Below, in pieces: positions 1-8,604 of a DNA stretch of 64,000 bases; the first letter of the stretch is position 1, and the number at the start of each line of letters is the position of its first letter. A program made the translations under genes and the position numbers. The stretch is from assembly GCA_027451405.1 (NCBI GenBank), contig DAIDJM010000009.1, positions 27,774 to 91,773 on the forward strand, written 5' to 3'. Under the pieces are notes generated by a model, which worked only from the letters and a program-made list of their open reading frames with translations, did not search any database and was not told the origin of the DNA. This stretch comes from Acetobacteraceae bacterium. GTDB taxonomy: Bacteria; Pseudomonadota; Alphaproteobacteria; Acetobacterales; Acetobacteraceae.

Positions 1-632
1 GTTCCTTCCTCGAGATAGAGCCGGTTGAGGTCGGTGATCTCGAGTTCGCCGCGCGCCGAGGGTTTCACGCTGCGTGCGAACTCGGTGACCCGGGCGTCGT
101 AAAAATACAGGCCGATCACCGCCCAGGGCGAGATATAGGTCGTGGGCTTCTCGACGATATCGGTGGCACGGCCGGTCTCGTCGAAGAGGGCGACACCGTA
201 ACGCTCCGGATCGCGCACCTGGTAGGCGAACACGGTGGCGCCGTCGGGACGCTCGGCGGCGCCTCGGAAGGCGGTCGAAAGATGCTCGCCGAAAATCAGG
301 TTGTCGCCGAGCACGAGCGCGCAGGGGGCGCCGGCAAGCCATTCGTCGCCGATGAGAAACGCCTGCGCGATGCCTTCGGGGCGGGGCTGCTCGGCGTAGG
401 AAAAACGCATCCCCCACTGCGCGCCATCGCCGAGCAACCGGCGGAACTGCGGCAGATCGTCGGGCGTGGAAACGATGAGCACGTCGCGGATGCCCGACAG
501 CATCAGCACGGTCAGCGGATAGTAGACCATCGGCTTGTCATAGACCGGCAGCAACTGCTTGCTGGCGGCGAGCGTCATCGGATGGAGCCGGGTGCCGGAG
601 CCGCCGGCCAGCACGATGCCCTTCATGTTCAT
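1..632 (-). CDS. rfbA: Glucose-1-phosphate thymidylyltransferase (RfbA/RmlA), 3' end cut by window edge
   Basis: This enzyme joins dTTP and glucose 1-phosphate to give dTDP-glucose, the first step toward dTDP-L-rhamnose and related surface sugars. The visible 210 codons show the nucleotidyltransferase signature [11 protein letters not shown] near residues 10-20, then [17 protein letters not shown], the [10 protein letters not shown] block, a VEKP motif and [13 protein letters not shown], all typical of RfbA. The family is about 290 residues long, so roughly the last 80 lie beyond the left edge. Two ATGs are possible: 632 ([11 protein letters not shown]) and 626 (MKGIVLAGG, the commoner family N-terminus). 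It lies 25 bp downstream of rfbB on the same strand, so the two are probably co-transcribed. rfbC and rfbD would be expected off the window. Confidence 0.95.
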   Translation of the reverse strand, partial: MNMKGIVLAGGSGTRLHPMTLAASKQLLPVYDKPMVYYPLTVLMLSGIRDVLIVSTPDDLPQFRRLLGDGAQWGMRFSYAEQPRPEGIAQAFLIGDEWLAGAPCALVLGDNLIFGEHLSTAFRGAAERPDGATVFAYQVRDPERYGVALFDETGRATDIVEKPTTYISPWAVIGLYFYDARVTEFARSVKPSARGELEITDLNRLYLEEG

Positions 633-657
633 GATGTCGCGTCCCCGAAATGCCGGC

Positions 658-1713
658 TCATGCCGCCGTCCCCAAGCGCTGCCCCGCGTAGGTCTTGGCC
701 CGGATCGCCTCCCACCAGGCCCGGTTTTCCAGATACCATGCCACCGTCTTGCGCAAACCGGCGGCGAAATCGTGCTCGGCGCGCCAGCCGAGCGCGCGCT
801 CGGTCTCGCTCGGATCGATTTCGTAGCGGAAATCGTGGCCGGGACGATCGGTGACGAAATGTATCAGGCGCTCGCGCGCGCCGGCGGGATCCGGCACGAG
901 TTCGTCCAGCACCGCGCAAATCGCGTGCACCACGTCGAGGTTGCGGCGCGGCTGTCGCGCGCCGATCGCGTAAGTCTGTCCAGGCACGCCGTGTTCGAGC
1001 ACGCGCAGCAGCGCCACCGCGTGGTCTTCGACATAGAGCCAGTCGCGCTTGTTGGCGCCGGTGCCATAGACGGGAAGAGGCTTACCCTCGAGCGCATTGA
1101 GCGTGACGAGCGGAATCAGCTTTTCGGGGAATTGCCACGGGCCGTAATTGTTGCTCGTGTTGCTGACGATGGTAGGCAGCCCGTACGTGTGCTGCCATGC
1201 CCGCGCGAGATGGTCGGAGCCGGCCTTGCTCGCGGAATAGGGACTGCGCGGGTCGTAGGAGGTGCGCTCGTTGAAGGGCGGGTCCTCGTCGCCCAGTGCG
1301 CCCCAGACCTCGTCCGTCGAGATGTGATGGAAACGGAAACGCGCGCGACGATCGGCTGAAAGCGTGGCGAAATAGGCGCGCGCCGCCTCGAGCAGCGTGA
1401 AGGTGCCGACGATGTTGGTGCGGATGAAATCGGCGGGCCCGTCGATCGAGCGATCCACATGGCTTTCCGCCGCGAGATGCATCACCGCATCGGGCTCGCT
1501 TTCGGCGAAGACCCGGCGCATGGCTTCCGCATCGGCGATGTCGGCCTGCACCAGCTGGTGCCTCGGGTGATCCCGCGCGACCCCCAGAGCCTCGAGCGAG
1601 GCCGCATAGGTCAGCTTGTCAACATTAACGACGGAATAATCCGTTGCGCCGATGATATGGCGGACCACGGCCGATCCGATGAAGCCGCAACCGCCGGTCA
1701 GGAGAATGCGCAT
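658..1713 (-). CDS. rfbB: dTDP-glucose 4,6-dehydratase (RfbB/RmlB)
   Basis: An NAD-dependent extended short-chain dehydrogenase that converts dTDP-glucose to dTDP-4-keto-6-deoxyglucose, the second step of the dTDP-rhamnose pathway. The 351 residues match the usual family length. Visible motifs are the Rossmann GGCGFIG at 7-13, the catalytic S-T-D-E block at 132-135 (Thr133, Asp134, Glu135), the catalytic YSASK at 159-163, and the substrate segment [15 protein letters not shown]. It is the first gene of the minus-strand pair rfbB-rfbA. About 130 bp separate its start from the divergent glycosyltransferase, and this gap presumably carries both promoters. Confidence 0.96.
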   Translation of the reverse strand: MRILLTGGCGFIGSAVVRHIIGATDYSVVNVDKLTYAASLEALGVARDHPRHQLVQADIADAEAMRRVFAESEPDAVMHLAAESHVDRSIDGPADFIRTNIVGTFTLLEAARAYFATLSADRRARFRFHHISTDEVWGALGDEDPPFNERTSYDPRSPYSASKAGSDHLARAWQHTYGLPTIVSNTSNNYGPWQFPEKLIPLVTLNALEGKPLPVYGTGANKRDWLYVEDHAVALLRVLEHGVPGQTYAIGARQPRRNLDVVHAICAVLDELVPDPAGARERLIHFVTDRPGHDFRYEIDPSETERALGWRAEHDFAAGLRKTVAWYLENRAWWEAIRAKTYAGQRLGTAA

Positions 1714-1843
1714 GCAGGCAATGCTTCGTTACAAGGTTGCGGCCGAGGATCGCCTGCGTGCCCTCGACGGGCGGCAATGCCATCCTGGCCCGGGTGGGCA
1801 CGGCCCTCTTGCGCGCAATCCCCGGGTCCGAAAAGTTCCTGCC

Positions 1844-4747
1844 ATGAAGTCGCCTCGCTCCGCCAGACGGGTCGCACTTGCCGTGCACCCCGACGGCAGG
1901 ATCGAAGGGCGCATCCATGCACCCAAGGCCGCGCTCCCGGGCGAAATCGCGATGGTGCTGGACGGGACCATGCATGCGCTGCTGCGCCCGGAACCTGCCG
2001 GGCGAGGCACCGTCCGTTTTTCCGCACAGCTGCCGGACCGCCTGGTTTTCGAGGCGCTGGACCTGCTCGCCGGCCCGGAGGGGGAGAGCCTGCTTGGCCT
2101 GCCGCACCCGCTCGACTCGGTGTACGGGGTGGAGGCAGGGCCGGCGACGCTCACCGGAAACCGGCTCGAGGGCAGCTTTACGGGAGCGGCCTTCCTGGCC
2201 GATGCGATCGGGGTCGATCTGCTGGGGCCGGGCGGCCTGGCCGGACGCGCCATCGCGCGACGCAACGGCGCCGGCCTCTGGCGCTACGCCACCGATTTCG
2301 CGACCCTGCCCAAGCCCGGGGAAGCGATCCGGCTGCAGGCGCGGATCGGCGGGAGGCTCTTGCCGACCTGCGTGCTGGAACTGCCGCCGGGTGCGCTCGG
2401 CGTGATCGGCTGCCTCGATGTCGCAACCCCGGAGCGCGTGGAAGGCTGGGCCGTGGATCTGCGCGATCCCAAGCGCCGGGTGGCGCTCGACGTGGTCTGC
2501 GACACCGAGGTGGTAGCCGGCATCTCGGCCGACCGGGGTCGGGACGATTTACGCCAGAGCGGTCTCGGCGACGGGTTCGGAGGCTTCGCGGCGACGCTCC
2601 CGGAGCCGGCAACCCCCTCGGCGCGTCGCCGGATTTCGGTTCGCCTCGCCGGCACCCGGACCGAGCTCTCCGGCAGCCCTTTGATCATCGACCCGGCACC
2701 GGCGATCGCCGGCCGCCTCGACACGCTGCATGGGCGCTCGCTGCATGGCTGGGCCTGGGACCGCAATCGGCCGAAGACGCCGCTCACGGTGGAGGCGGTA
2801 GGGCCGGAGGGCGAAATCCTGGGGCGCGCGGTTGCGAACCAGTTCCGTGGCGACCTGCTGGGCGCCGGCCTCGCTGACGGGCTCTGCGCGTTCCGGATCG
2901 ACCTCTCCGGGCACTACGAGCGGCTGATGGGCCGGGAGATCATCGCCCGGGTCGCCGGAACCGACCTCGTGCTGCCCGGCTCGCCGCAACGCATCCTGCC
3001 CAATCTGGCGATGCAGCGCTTCTTGCGTCGGCGTGACATTTTTCAGGCGCGCCCGGGCGCTCTGCCGCGCCTCAAACGGGCCCTCAATCATCGCGCGGGC
3101 AACCGCGCGATCTCGCTGATCATGCCGGTTTTCAATACGAAACGGCAGTGGCTATCGGAAGCGCTCGAGTCGGTACGGCGGCAATTCTGTGATCATTGGG
3201 AGCTGATCTGCATCGATGACGGATCGACCGAACCGCATGTGCAGGAGCTGCTGCGCAGCTACGCCGCCCGCGACCCCCGGGTGCGCGTGCTGCATTCACC
3301 GGACAATGTCGGCATCCAGCGCGCCGTCAATTTCGGGCTTCGCGCGGCGCGCCACGACTATGTCGCGTTCGTCGATCACGACGACTATCTCGAACCCGAC
3401 GCGGTCTGGCAACTGATACGCGCCGCGGCAGAAACCGATGCTGACCTGATCTATTCGGATGAAGTGCTGACGGACGATACTCTGAACGGCATCCTCGAAT
3501 TCAGGCTCCGTCCTGCCTTCAGTCACGACTATTATCTGAGCCACCCGTATTTCGTGCATCTCGTCTGCGTGCGGACGGACTTGGCCAGACGGATCGGCGG
3601 CTACGACGAATCCCTGACGATTTCGGGCGACGTCGATTTCGTGCTGCGAGCGATCGAAGCGTCCCGCCACGTCGCGCACGTGCCGGCCGTGCTCTACCGC
3701 TGGCGAACACACCCGGACAGCACGGGTCACGCCAAGCAAGAGCAGGTCATGGCGGCGACGATCGGCGCGCTGCAACGCCATCTCGATCGGCTGGGAACGG
3801 GTGCGCGCGTGAGCGAAGGACCATGGTTCAACCAGTTCCGGATCGACTGGCCCGCTGCGACCGGCCGCATCCTGATCGTTATCCCGACCAAGAACGGCCG
3901 CGCGCTGCTTGAGAAAGCCGTGACGTCCATCGAACGAACCGCGGGCACCGCCGACTATCACCTGGTCGTCATCGACCACCAATCCGACGATCCGGCGACT
4001 CGCGCCTATCTCAGCGAGATCGCCTCGCGGCACACCATCATGCCCTACGAGGGAGAATTCAATTTCTCCCGCATGAACAATATGGCCGTCGCGCGTTACG
4101 GCGATGGTGCTGAATTCATTCTGTTCCTGAACAATGACATCGAGGCGACCGAGAGTGGCTGGCTCGAGCGGCTATCCTCGCTCGCCGCGCGGCCCGGTAT
4201 CGGGGCGGTCGGCGCCTTGCTGATGTATGAGGATCAGCGCGTTCAGCATGCCGGGGTGGTGATCGGCTTCAACAATTCCGCGGACCATTCGCTCCGCATG
4301 CAGGACGTGTTTCACGACCGGCAGGGGCGCCGCAATCTTGGCTATAATTGCGCTTTGACTTCGGTGCGCGACTACTCTGCCGTCACCGCGGCGTGTTTGA
4401 TGATGCGCCGCTCGGTGTTCGAGGAGATCCAAGGCTTCGATGAAAGCTTCGGAATCGGGTTCAACGATACCGATCTCTGCCTGCGCGTGCGCGATGCAGG
4501 CTATCGCGTGCTCTACGACGGGTACACCATGCTTTTCCATTATGAATCTGCGACACGGAGCCAGACCAAGCAGGTATTTCATCCCGCCGACACCAAACGC
4601 ATGGTGGAGCGCTGGGCCGGACTGCTCGCCAGCGGCGACCCGTTCTATAACCCCAACCTCAGCCTTCGAACGCAGGATCACGTGCCGCGGGAGGATTCGG
4701 GTTGCCGCATCATCCATAAGCCTCGTGTCGTCGAGCGCAGGAGCTGA
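1844..4747 (+). CDS. Large glycosyltransferase with two GT2 domains and N-terminal beta-type repeats
   Basis: A predicted cytoplasmic glycosyltransferase of 967 residues, probably building a surface polysaccharide from nucleotide sugars. The first ~420 residues are not a GT fold. They hold at least two diverged copies of a module with the pattern G-x-L/I-D...GW-x-x-D...G-DG-x-x-x-F (about residues 185-255 and 289-355) and a weaker copy before them. A first GT-A domain begins near residue 422 (SLIMPVFNT) with DDGS near 458 and DHDD near 511. A second starts near 675 (ILIVIPTKNG) with an NND metal-binding motif near 762. ATG at 1844 is used because earlier in-frame starts lie inside rfbB; its ribosome-binding site is weak. 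The 3' end overlaps the convergent acetyltransferase by 38 bp. Acceptor and sugar are unknown. Confidence 0.85.
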   Translation: MKSPRSARRVALAVHPDGRIEGRIHAPKAALPGEIAMVLDGTMHALLRPEPAGRGTVRFSAQLPDRLVFEALDLLAGPEGESLLGLPHPLDSVYGVEAGPATLTGNRLEGSFTGAAFLADAIGVDLLGPGGLAGRAIARRNGAGLWRYATDFATLPKPGEAIRLQARIGGRLLPTCVLELPPGALGVIGCLDVATPERVEGWAVDLRDPKRRVALDVVCDTEVVAGISADRGRDDLRQSGLGDGFGGFAATLPEPATPSARRRISVRLAGTRTELSGSPLIIDPAPAIAGRLDTLHGRSLHGWAWDRNRPKTPLTVEAVGPEGEILGRAVANQFRGDLLGAGLADGLCAFRIDLSGHYERLMGREIIARVAGTDLVLPGSPQRILPNLAMQRFLRRRDIFQARPGALPRLKRALNHRAGNRAISLIMPVFNTKRQWLSEALESVRRQFCDHWELICIDDGSTEPHVQELLRSYAARDPRVRVLHSPDNVGIQRAVNFGLRAARHDYVAFVDHDDYLEPDAVWQLIRAAAETDADLIYSDEVLTDDTLNGILEFRLRPAFSHDYYLSHPYFVHLVCVRTDLARRIGGYDESLTISGDVDFVLRAIEASRHVAHVPAVLYRWRTHPDSTGHAKQEQVMAATIGALQRHLDRLGTGARVSEGPWFNQFRIDWPAATGRILIVIPTKNGRALLEKAVTSIERTAGTADYHLVVIDHQSDDPATRAYLSEIASRHTIMPYEGEFNFSRMNNMAVARYGDGAEFILFLNNDIEATESGWLERLSSLAARPGIGAVGALLMYEDQRVQHAGVVIGFNNSADHSLRMQDVFHDRQGRRNLGYNCALTSVRDYSAVTAACLMMRRSVFEEIQGFDESFGIGFNDTDLCLRVRDAGYRVLYDGYTMLFHYESATRSQTKQVFHPADTKRMVERWAGLLASGDPFYNPNLSLRTQDHVPREDSGCRIIHKPRVVERRS

Positions 4748-5273
4748 ACGGATCGGACGGCGCAATCCGAACGCGATCGGCATCGCTCAGATAGACGATC
4801 ATGGTGTGCCCGTCGCGTGTGAAGCGCTCCACCTCTCGCATGCCAATTGACCCAAGAATCGTACGGGAGGGAAAATTATCGGCACGGGCCACGGCGACAA
4901 TGCGCGTAAGGCCCGCTCGGTCATGGGCGAAACGCAATGCGGCACCGGCCGCCTCGCGCGCCACGCCACGCCCGCGCGCCTCGGGCCAGACCGCGAAGCG
5001 CAGCGCGGGGCCGCGCCCATCGGGCCGCACATGGATGCCGGTGATCCCGTGGAAAACCGCTCCCTCGTGGATGGCGAACATGCCGAAGCCGAGCCGGCCC
5101 CAATCCGCAATATCACTCGCAAGTTCGTCGGATACCCGCCAGGCGGGCCGCACCCCCCCGAGCATCTGTCCGAACACCAGCGGATCCGATTTCAGCCTTA
5201 CCAGATCGGGTAAGTCAGTCAGCGCGAGGGGCCGTAACGAAAGCCGCGGGGTGAGGAGGGTAAAGCCCGGCAA
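4710..5273 (-). CDS. GNAT-family N-acetyltransferase (RimJ/RimL-like)
   Basis: A 187-residue acetyl-CoA-dependent N-acyltransferase. It opens with the TPRLSLRPLALTDLPDL stretch common to the RimJ/RimL (Acetyltransf_3) branch. The core has GITGIHVRPDGRGP followed by RFAVWPEARGRGVAREAAG, whose R-G-x-G-V-A part is the acetyl-CoA pyrophosphate loop. The substrate cannot be read from the sequence. It is the last gene of a minus-strand run after pyrD and the HAD hydrolase, 10 bp below the latter. Its 3' end overlaps the convergent glycosyltransferase gene, so no terminator fits between them. Confidence 0.85.
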   Translation of the reverse strand: MPGFTLLTPRLSLRPLALTDLPDLVRLKSDPLVFGQMLGGVRPAWRVSDELASDIADWGRLGFGMFAIHEGAVFHGITGIHVRPDGRGPALRFAVWPEARGRGVAREAAGAALRFAHDRAGLTRIVAVARADNFPSRTILGSIGMREVERFTRDGHTMIVYLSDADRVRIAPSDPFSSCARRHEAYG

Positions 5274-5283
5274 ACCTCCAATC

Positions 5284-6129
5284 TCACCAGGCCAGGCCGG
5301 GTAGCAGAGCCACCGGTTCCAGCCCTGACTCTACCAGTAGGATTTTGGCTTTTTCGGGCTCGTCAGCGAGGTCCGCGTGAATGCCGCCCAGAACCCATGC
5401 GCTGTCGATACCAGCATTGCGGGCGCCCGCGATATCGGTGCGCAGCGAGTCACCGATGGCAAGCACGGTGGAGGCCGGCAGCCCCATCATCTGCAGCGCC
5501 ATCTGGTAGATCGCAGGGTCCGGCTTGCCGATCCAGCAGACTTCCCCACCAAGCTCGGCATAACGGGCAGCAAGCGCCCCTGCGCAAAGCAACCGGGACG
5601 TGCCGCGCATCACGATGAGATCGGGGTTCGCGCAGATCATTGGAAGCATGGCCGCACGGCAGGCATGCAGCACCGGCAGAAAAGCCTCGACGGGCTCTGT
5701 GTCGCTTTCATCATCCGGGCCGGTATTCACGACGAAATCGGCATCGCCGGGCGTATCGGCGAGCTGCAGCCCGAGCCCCTCGATAACGCTCCGGTCGCGG
5801 ACCGGCCCAAGATGGAACACTCGTCGCCCCAGACGGGCGAACCAAGGCTCGTTTCGTTCCCGCAGCGCCTGCCAGGTGGCCTCACCGCTGGTCAGAATCG
5901 CACTGTAAAGATCGTCCTGCACATGAAGGCGGCGCAACGTTTCCTGGGCGGCATAGGCCCGGCGCGGGGCGTTCGAAAGCAGCAAAACCGGCCGGCCGCG
6001 CAGCCGACTCAAACAGTCGATCGCCGCAGGAAAAGCGGCGACGCCATTATGCACGACGCCCCAGAGATCGACGATGAAACCTTCATAGCGGGAGGCGAGC
6101 GGGCCGAGCCCTGAAAACAGGGACGTCAT
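5284..6129 (-). CDS. HAD-superfamily hydrolase, IIA subfamily (TIGR01459 type)
   Basis: A 281-residue haloacid-dehalogenase-type hydrolase, likely a phosphatase acting on a small sugar or nucleotide phosphate. Motif I appears as FIVDLWGVVHNG, with the nucleophile Asp about residue 21. Motif II is the LLSNAPR block. The GKPDPAIY segment and the GDSLRTDIAGA motif IV close the active site, in NagD/HAD-IIA order. Its ATG overlaps the pyrD stop by 4 bp (ATGA), which indicates translational coupling. The family is common in alphaproteobacteria but its natural substrate is not settled, so the call stays at family level. Confidence 0.88.
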   Translation of the reverse strand: MTSLFSGLGPLASRYEGFIVDLWGVVHNGVAAFPAAIDCLSRLRGRPVLLLSNAPRRAYAAQETLRRLHVQDDLYSAILTSGEATWQALRERNEPWFARLGRRVFHLGPVRDRSVIEGLGLQLADTPGDADFVVNTGPDDESDTEPVEAFLPVLHACRAAMLPMICANPDLIVMRGTSRLLCAGALAARYAELGGEVCWIGKPDPAIYQMALQMMGLPASTVLAIGDSLRTDIAGARNAGIDSAWVLGGIHADLADEPEKAKILLVESGLEPVALLPGLAW

Positions 6130-7157
6130 GCTCGGCAGCCGATCGCGCTCGCCACATCGGAATGACCCCGCTGATGCAGGGCGTTTGCAAATTCGGCCAG
6201 GAGACGCGGGATCAGCCGGGGCCCACCATAAGCGAACGCCGTGTAGAGTTGGACGAGAGTCGCCCCGGACTCGATCTTGGCAAGCGCATCCTCGCCTGTC
6301 TCGACCCCGCCGGCCCCGATCAAAACAAGCCCTCCGTGCGCGCGACGAAAGGCAAGACGCAGCATTTCCGTTGAACGGGCTCGAAGCGGCGGGCCGGATA
6401 GTCCGCCCGCTTCGCTTGCGTGCCGGCCCCTAAGACCTGTCGGTCGCGCCAGCGTCGTGTTGGTCAGCACGAGTCCAGCGATGCCCGCCTCCAGGGCCAG
6501 ATCGACGATGGCGGCTAATCCGTCATCGGAAAGATCGGGAGCAAGCTTCACCAGCAGAGGCGGCGCGTCGTGCACCGCCGTCTGAATAGCGCCCAAAATG
6601 GCGCGAAGCCGACTCTCCCCTTGCAGATCCCGCAGGCCCGGTGTGTTCGGCGACGAAACATTGATGACAATATAGTCGGCCAGCCCAACGACCCGCCCCA
6701 CAAGAGCCGGGTAATCTCGCAGCGGATCGGCGCCCTCACGGTTGATCCCGAGATTGACGCCGATTGGCACCGAGCGGGCGCGCAGCGCGGTCAGCCGGGC
6801 ACAGAGCGCCTCGATACCGGCATTATTGAACCCCATTCGGTTGATAGCCGCGCGCTCGGCGGGCAATCGGAACAGACGGGGCCTCGGATTACCCGGTTGC
6901 GGACGGGGTGTGACCGTTCCCACCTCGAGAAATCCAAAACCGAGCCGACCGAGCGCTGCGAGCGCTTCCCCATTCTTGTCGAAACCGGCGGCAAGTCCGA
7001 TCGGATTGGCGAACCGCAGGCCCAGCGCCTCGACGGCAAGCTCAGCACCGGTATAGGAATACTGGCCTACGAGGCCCCCAGCGAGGGCGCGCAGGGCGAG
7101 CGTATGAGCCGGTTCGGGGGGAATGAACCGCAGGAGCGGCGCCAGACGGGAGAGCAT
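6126..7157 (-). CDS. pyrD: Dihydroorotate dehydrogenase, quinone-dependent (class 2)
   Basis: Membrane-associated flavoenzyme that oxidises dihydroorotate to orotate in pyrimidine synthesis and passes electrons to ubiquinone. The 343-residue protein has the class 2 hydrophobic N-terminal helix region, the FMN segment GLAAGFDKNGEALAALG, INRMGFNNAG, and NVSSPNTPGLRDLQ carrying the catalytic serine. GAGGVETGEDALAKI and the LYTAFAYGGP end are also typical. The ATG at 7157 is preceded by a GGAGAGG ribosome-binding site; an upstream in-frame ATG at 7238 would add 27 residues unlike the family. It is first in the operon with the HAD hydrolase and GNAT genes. Confidence 0.95.
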   Translation of the reverse strand: MLSRLAPLLRFIPPEPAHTLALRALAGGLVGQYSYTGAELAVEALGLRFANPIGLAAGFDKNGEALAALGRLGFGFLEVGTVTPRPQPGNPRPRLFRLPAERAAINRMGFNNAGIEALCARLTALRARSVPIGVNLGINREGADPLRDYPALVGRVVGLADYIVINVSSPNTPGLRDLQGESRLRAILGAIQTAVHDAPPLLVKLAPDLSDDGLAAIVDLALEAGIAGLVLTNTTLARPTGLRGRHASEAGGLSGPPLRARSTEMLRLAFRRAHGGLVLIGAGGVETGEDALAKIESGATLVQLYTAFAYGGPRLIPRLLAEFANALHQRGHSDVASAIGCRA

Positions 7158-7236
7158 GGATCCCCTCTCCTCGCCCGCCGCCCGGCTTTTCCGCAAGCCC
7201 CTTGCGAGATCGCCATCCGCGCGCGATGAGGCGCGC

Positions 7237-7461
7237 ATGTGGGACGAGCCTTACCTCGAGACCTGCTGCCGCTCGGCTCTGCATCGTCTTTGGCTGGCAG
7301 GCCAGATCGGTCGCCCGCCGGCGTTGAAAGACGGGCCCTGTTTGCGGCGCCTCCACGAACTCGGGTTCGCTTCCCGAGACGGCGACTCGCGCTATCTCAT
7401 CAGTGAGATCGGCAAAGATCGTCATCGTCAGGAGATCGCGCCGGTCAAACCCTCAGCCTAG
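7237..7461 (+). CDS. Small conserved-looking protein, possible winged-helix fold
   Basis: A 74-residue basic protein starting at ATG 7237 with a GAGG ribosome-binding site. It has an N-terminal helical stretch (YLETCCRSALHRLWLAGQ) followed by RLHELGFASRDGDSRYLISE, ending IGKDRHRQEI. The pattern of a helix, LG turn, D-x-R-Y strand and I-S-E-I-G helix resembles the wing of small winged-helix regulators, but no family is recognised with certainty. A longer in-frame start at 7123 would run across the pyrD start, so it is rejected. The 3' end overlaps the next minus-strand gene by 9 bp. It could be a transcription factor or a spurious ORF. Confidence 0.5.
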   Translation: MWDEPYLETCCRSALHRLWLAGQIGRPPALKDGPCLRRLHELGFASRDGDSRYLISEIGKDRHRQEIAPVKPSA

Positions 7462-7686
7462 CGGCAAGGTGGCGATTCCGTTTCGTCCGGCCGCCACGTG
7501 CAGCATCCCTGCGCCACCCGGCGAAGAGATGAGAACGATGTCGCCGGCGCTCAGCATGTCCCCCGCGGCGTCAAAATAGCCCTGGCGCTTCACGCTTTTC
7601 ACCTCCCGGGCCGCGGCACGGTAATGCCAAAGGGTAAAGCCGTTGGCGTAGGCAAGCACCGATAAGTTACGCAATTCGAATGCCAT
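7453..7686 (-). CDS. Small phage-type hypothetical protein
   Basis: A 77-residue protein with the N-terminus MAFELRNLSVLAYANGFTLW, GYFDAAGDML in the middle and VLISSPGGAGMLHV near the end. This layout matches a family of short proteins that recurs in alphaproteobacterial prophage head regions; its role is unknown. The ATG at 7686 has an AGGAGG ribosome-binding site 8 bp upstream. It is divergent from the S24 repressor, and the gap between them contains a 16-bp perfect palindrome, so the repressor may control it. No head genes accompany it here, which suggests a domesticated or leftover phage gene. Confidence 0.7.
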   Translation of the reverse strand: MAFELRNLSVLAYANGFTLWHYRAAAREVKSVKRQGYFDAAGDMLSAGDIVLISSPGGAGMLHVAAGRNGIATLPLG

Positions 7687-7763
7687 GGACGATACCTCCT
7701 GCCCGGGGGCGGGCGGTTCTGCCCCGGCGGACTGGCGGATGCTAGGTCGGTGGGGCGAGACCT

Positions 7764-7782
7764 GTCAAGGAATATATTCCTT
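7764..7782. promoter_or_regulatory. Candidate operator: palindrome in the S24 repressor / phage-type gene gap
   Basis: The perfect 16-bp palindrome AAGGAATATATTCCTT lies at 7767-7782, directly after GTC, in an otherwise GC-rich genome. The half-pattern GTCAAGG occurs again at 7919-7925, just ahead of the repressor start. AT-rich dyads of this kind are typical binding sites for CI/LexA-like dimers. The assignment to the adjacent regulator is inference. Confidence 0.5.
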
Positions 7783-7910
7783 TTAATTCCTCATCCGCCA
7801 TCGTGAGCCGCGGAAGCCGGAGGCAAGTGTAGCTCAACCAGGGGAAGAGGTGAACATACAAAGAACAACCCACGAGAGAAAGCCGGACAAGAGTCCAAAA
7901 TCTGTCGAAA

Positions 7911-7925
7911 TTCCTATTGTCAAGG
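7911..7925. promoter_or_regulatory. Second candidate operator half-site before the S24 repressor
   Basis: The sequence TTCCTATTGTCAAGG combines the same two words, TTCCT and GTCAAGG, found in the palindrome at 7764-7782. It sits about 30 bp upstream of the repressor ATG at 7954, a position that would suit autoregulation. It is not a clean dyad. Confidence 0.3.
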
Positions 7926-7953
7926 CAGATTTTCCGTGTCAGGGTTTCCCTCC

Positions 7954-8595
7954 ATGAAACATGACGAGCTCTGGCGCGCGCTCGACACGCTGGCGGCCGA
8001 AAACGGTCTCTCCGCCTCTGGTCTTGCGCGTCGTGCTGGCCTCGATCCCACCACGTTCAATCCCTCCAAGCGGCGAATGCCCGACGGACGCGCGCGTTGG
8101 CCAAGCACCGAAAGCCTTGCCAAAGTGCTGCTTGCCACCGGTGCTAACCTGGAGTCGTTCGCTCTTTTGGTCTCGGGGGGCCGCGTGCTGCCTTCGGCGC
8201 CGGCACCCGCGCGCCGGATTCCCCTGATCGGAATGGCGCAAGCTGGTGGGAACGGCTTTTTCGACGATGGCGGCTATCCCGCCGGCGCTGGCTGGGACGA
8301 GGTCAGCATCCCGGAAGTGGCCGACCCCCACGCTTATGCGCTCGAAATCGCAGGAGACTCCATGGAGCCCGTATTTCGGGACGGCGACATGGTGGTGGTC
8401 TCACCCTCGGCGCCGATCCGGCGCGGCGATCGCGTGGTAGTGCGCACTCAGCGCGGTGAGGTGATGGCAAAGCAACTCACGCGGCGCTCGGCTCGCCGGA
8501 TCGAACTCAAGAGCTTCAACCCGGAACACCCGGACTATAGTTTCGCCTTGGAAGAAGTAGCCTGGATCCATCGGATCGTCTGGGCCAGTCAATAG
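7954..8595 (+). CDS. Phage-type transcriptional repressor with S24 (LexA/CI) autoprotease domain
   Basis: A 213-residue regulator. The N-terminal ~70 residues form a helix-turn-helix region (GLSASGLARRAGLDPTTFN). From about residue 88 it has a peptidase S24 domain: the GMAQAGG segment, which contains an Ala-Gly bond like the LexA/CI cleavage site, catalytic Ser136 in GDSMEP, and Lys173 in VMAKQL. Such proteins cut themselves on RecA filaments after DNA damage and then release their operons. ATG 7954 is used rather than GTG 7936 because homologous N-termini start at this helix. It is divergent from a small phage-type gene with a palindrome between. No other SOS genes are adjacent, so it may be a leftover or reused phage switch. 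Confidence 0.88.
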   Translation: MKHDELWRALDTLAAENGLSASGLARRAGLDPTTFNPSKRRMPDGRARWPSTESLAKVLLATGANLESFALLVSGGRVLPSAPAPARRIPLIGMAQAGGNGFFDDGGYPAGAGWDEVSIPEVADPHAYALEIAGDSMEPVFRDGDMVVVSPSAPIRRGDRVVVRTQRGEVMAKQLTRRSARRIELKSFNPEHPDYSFALEEVAWIHRIVWASQ

Positions 8596-8604
8596 CTGGC
8601 CCTG

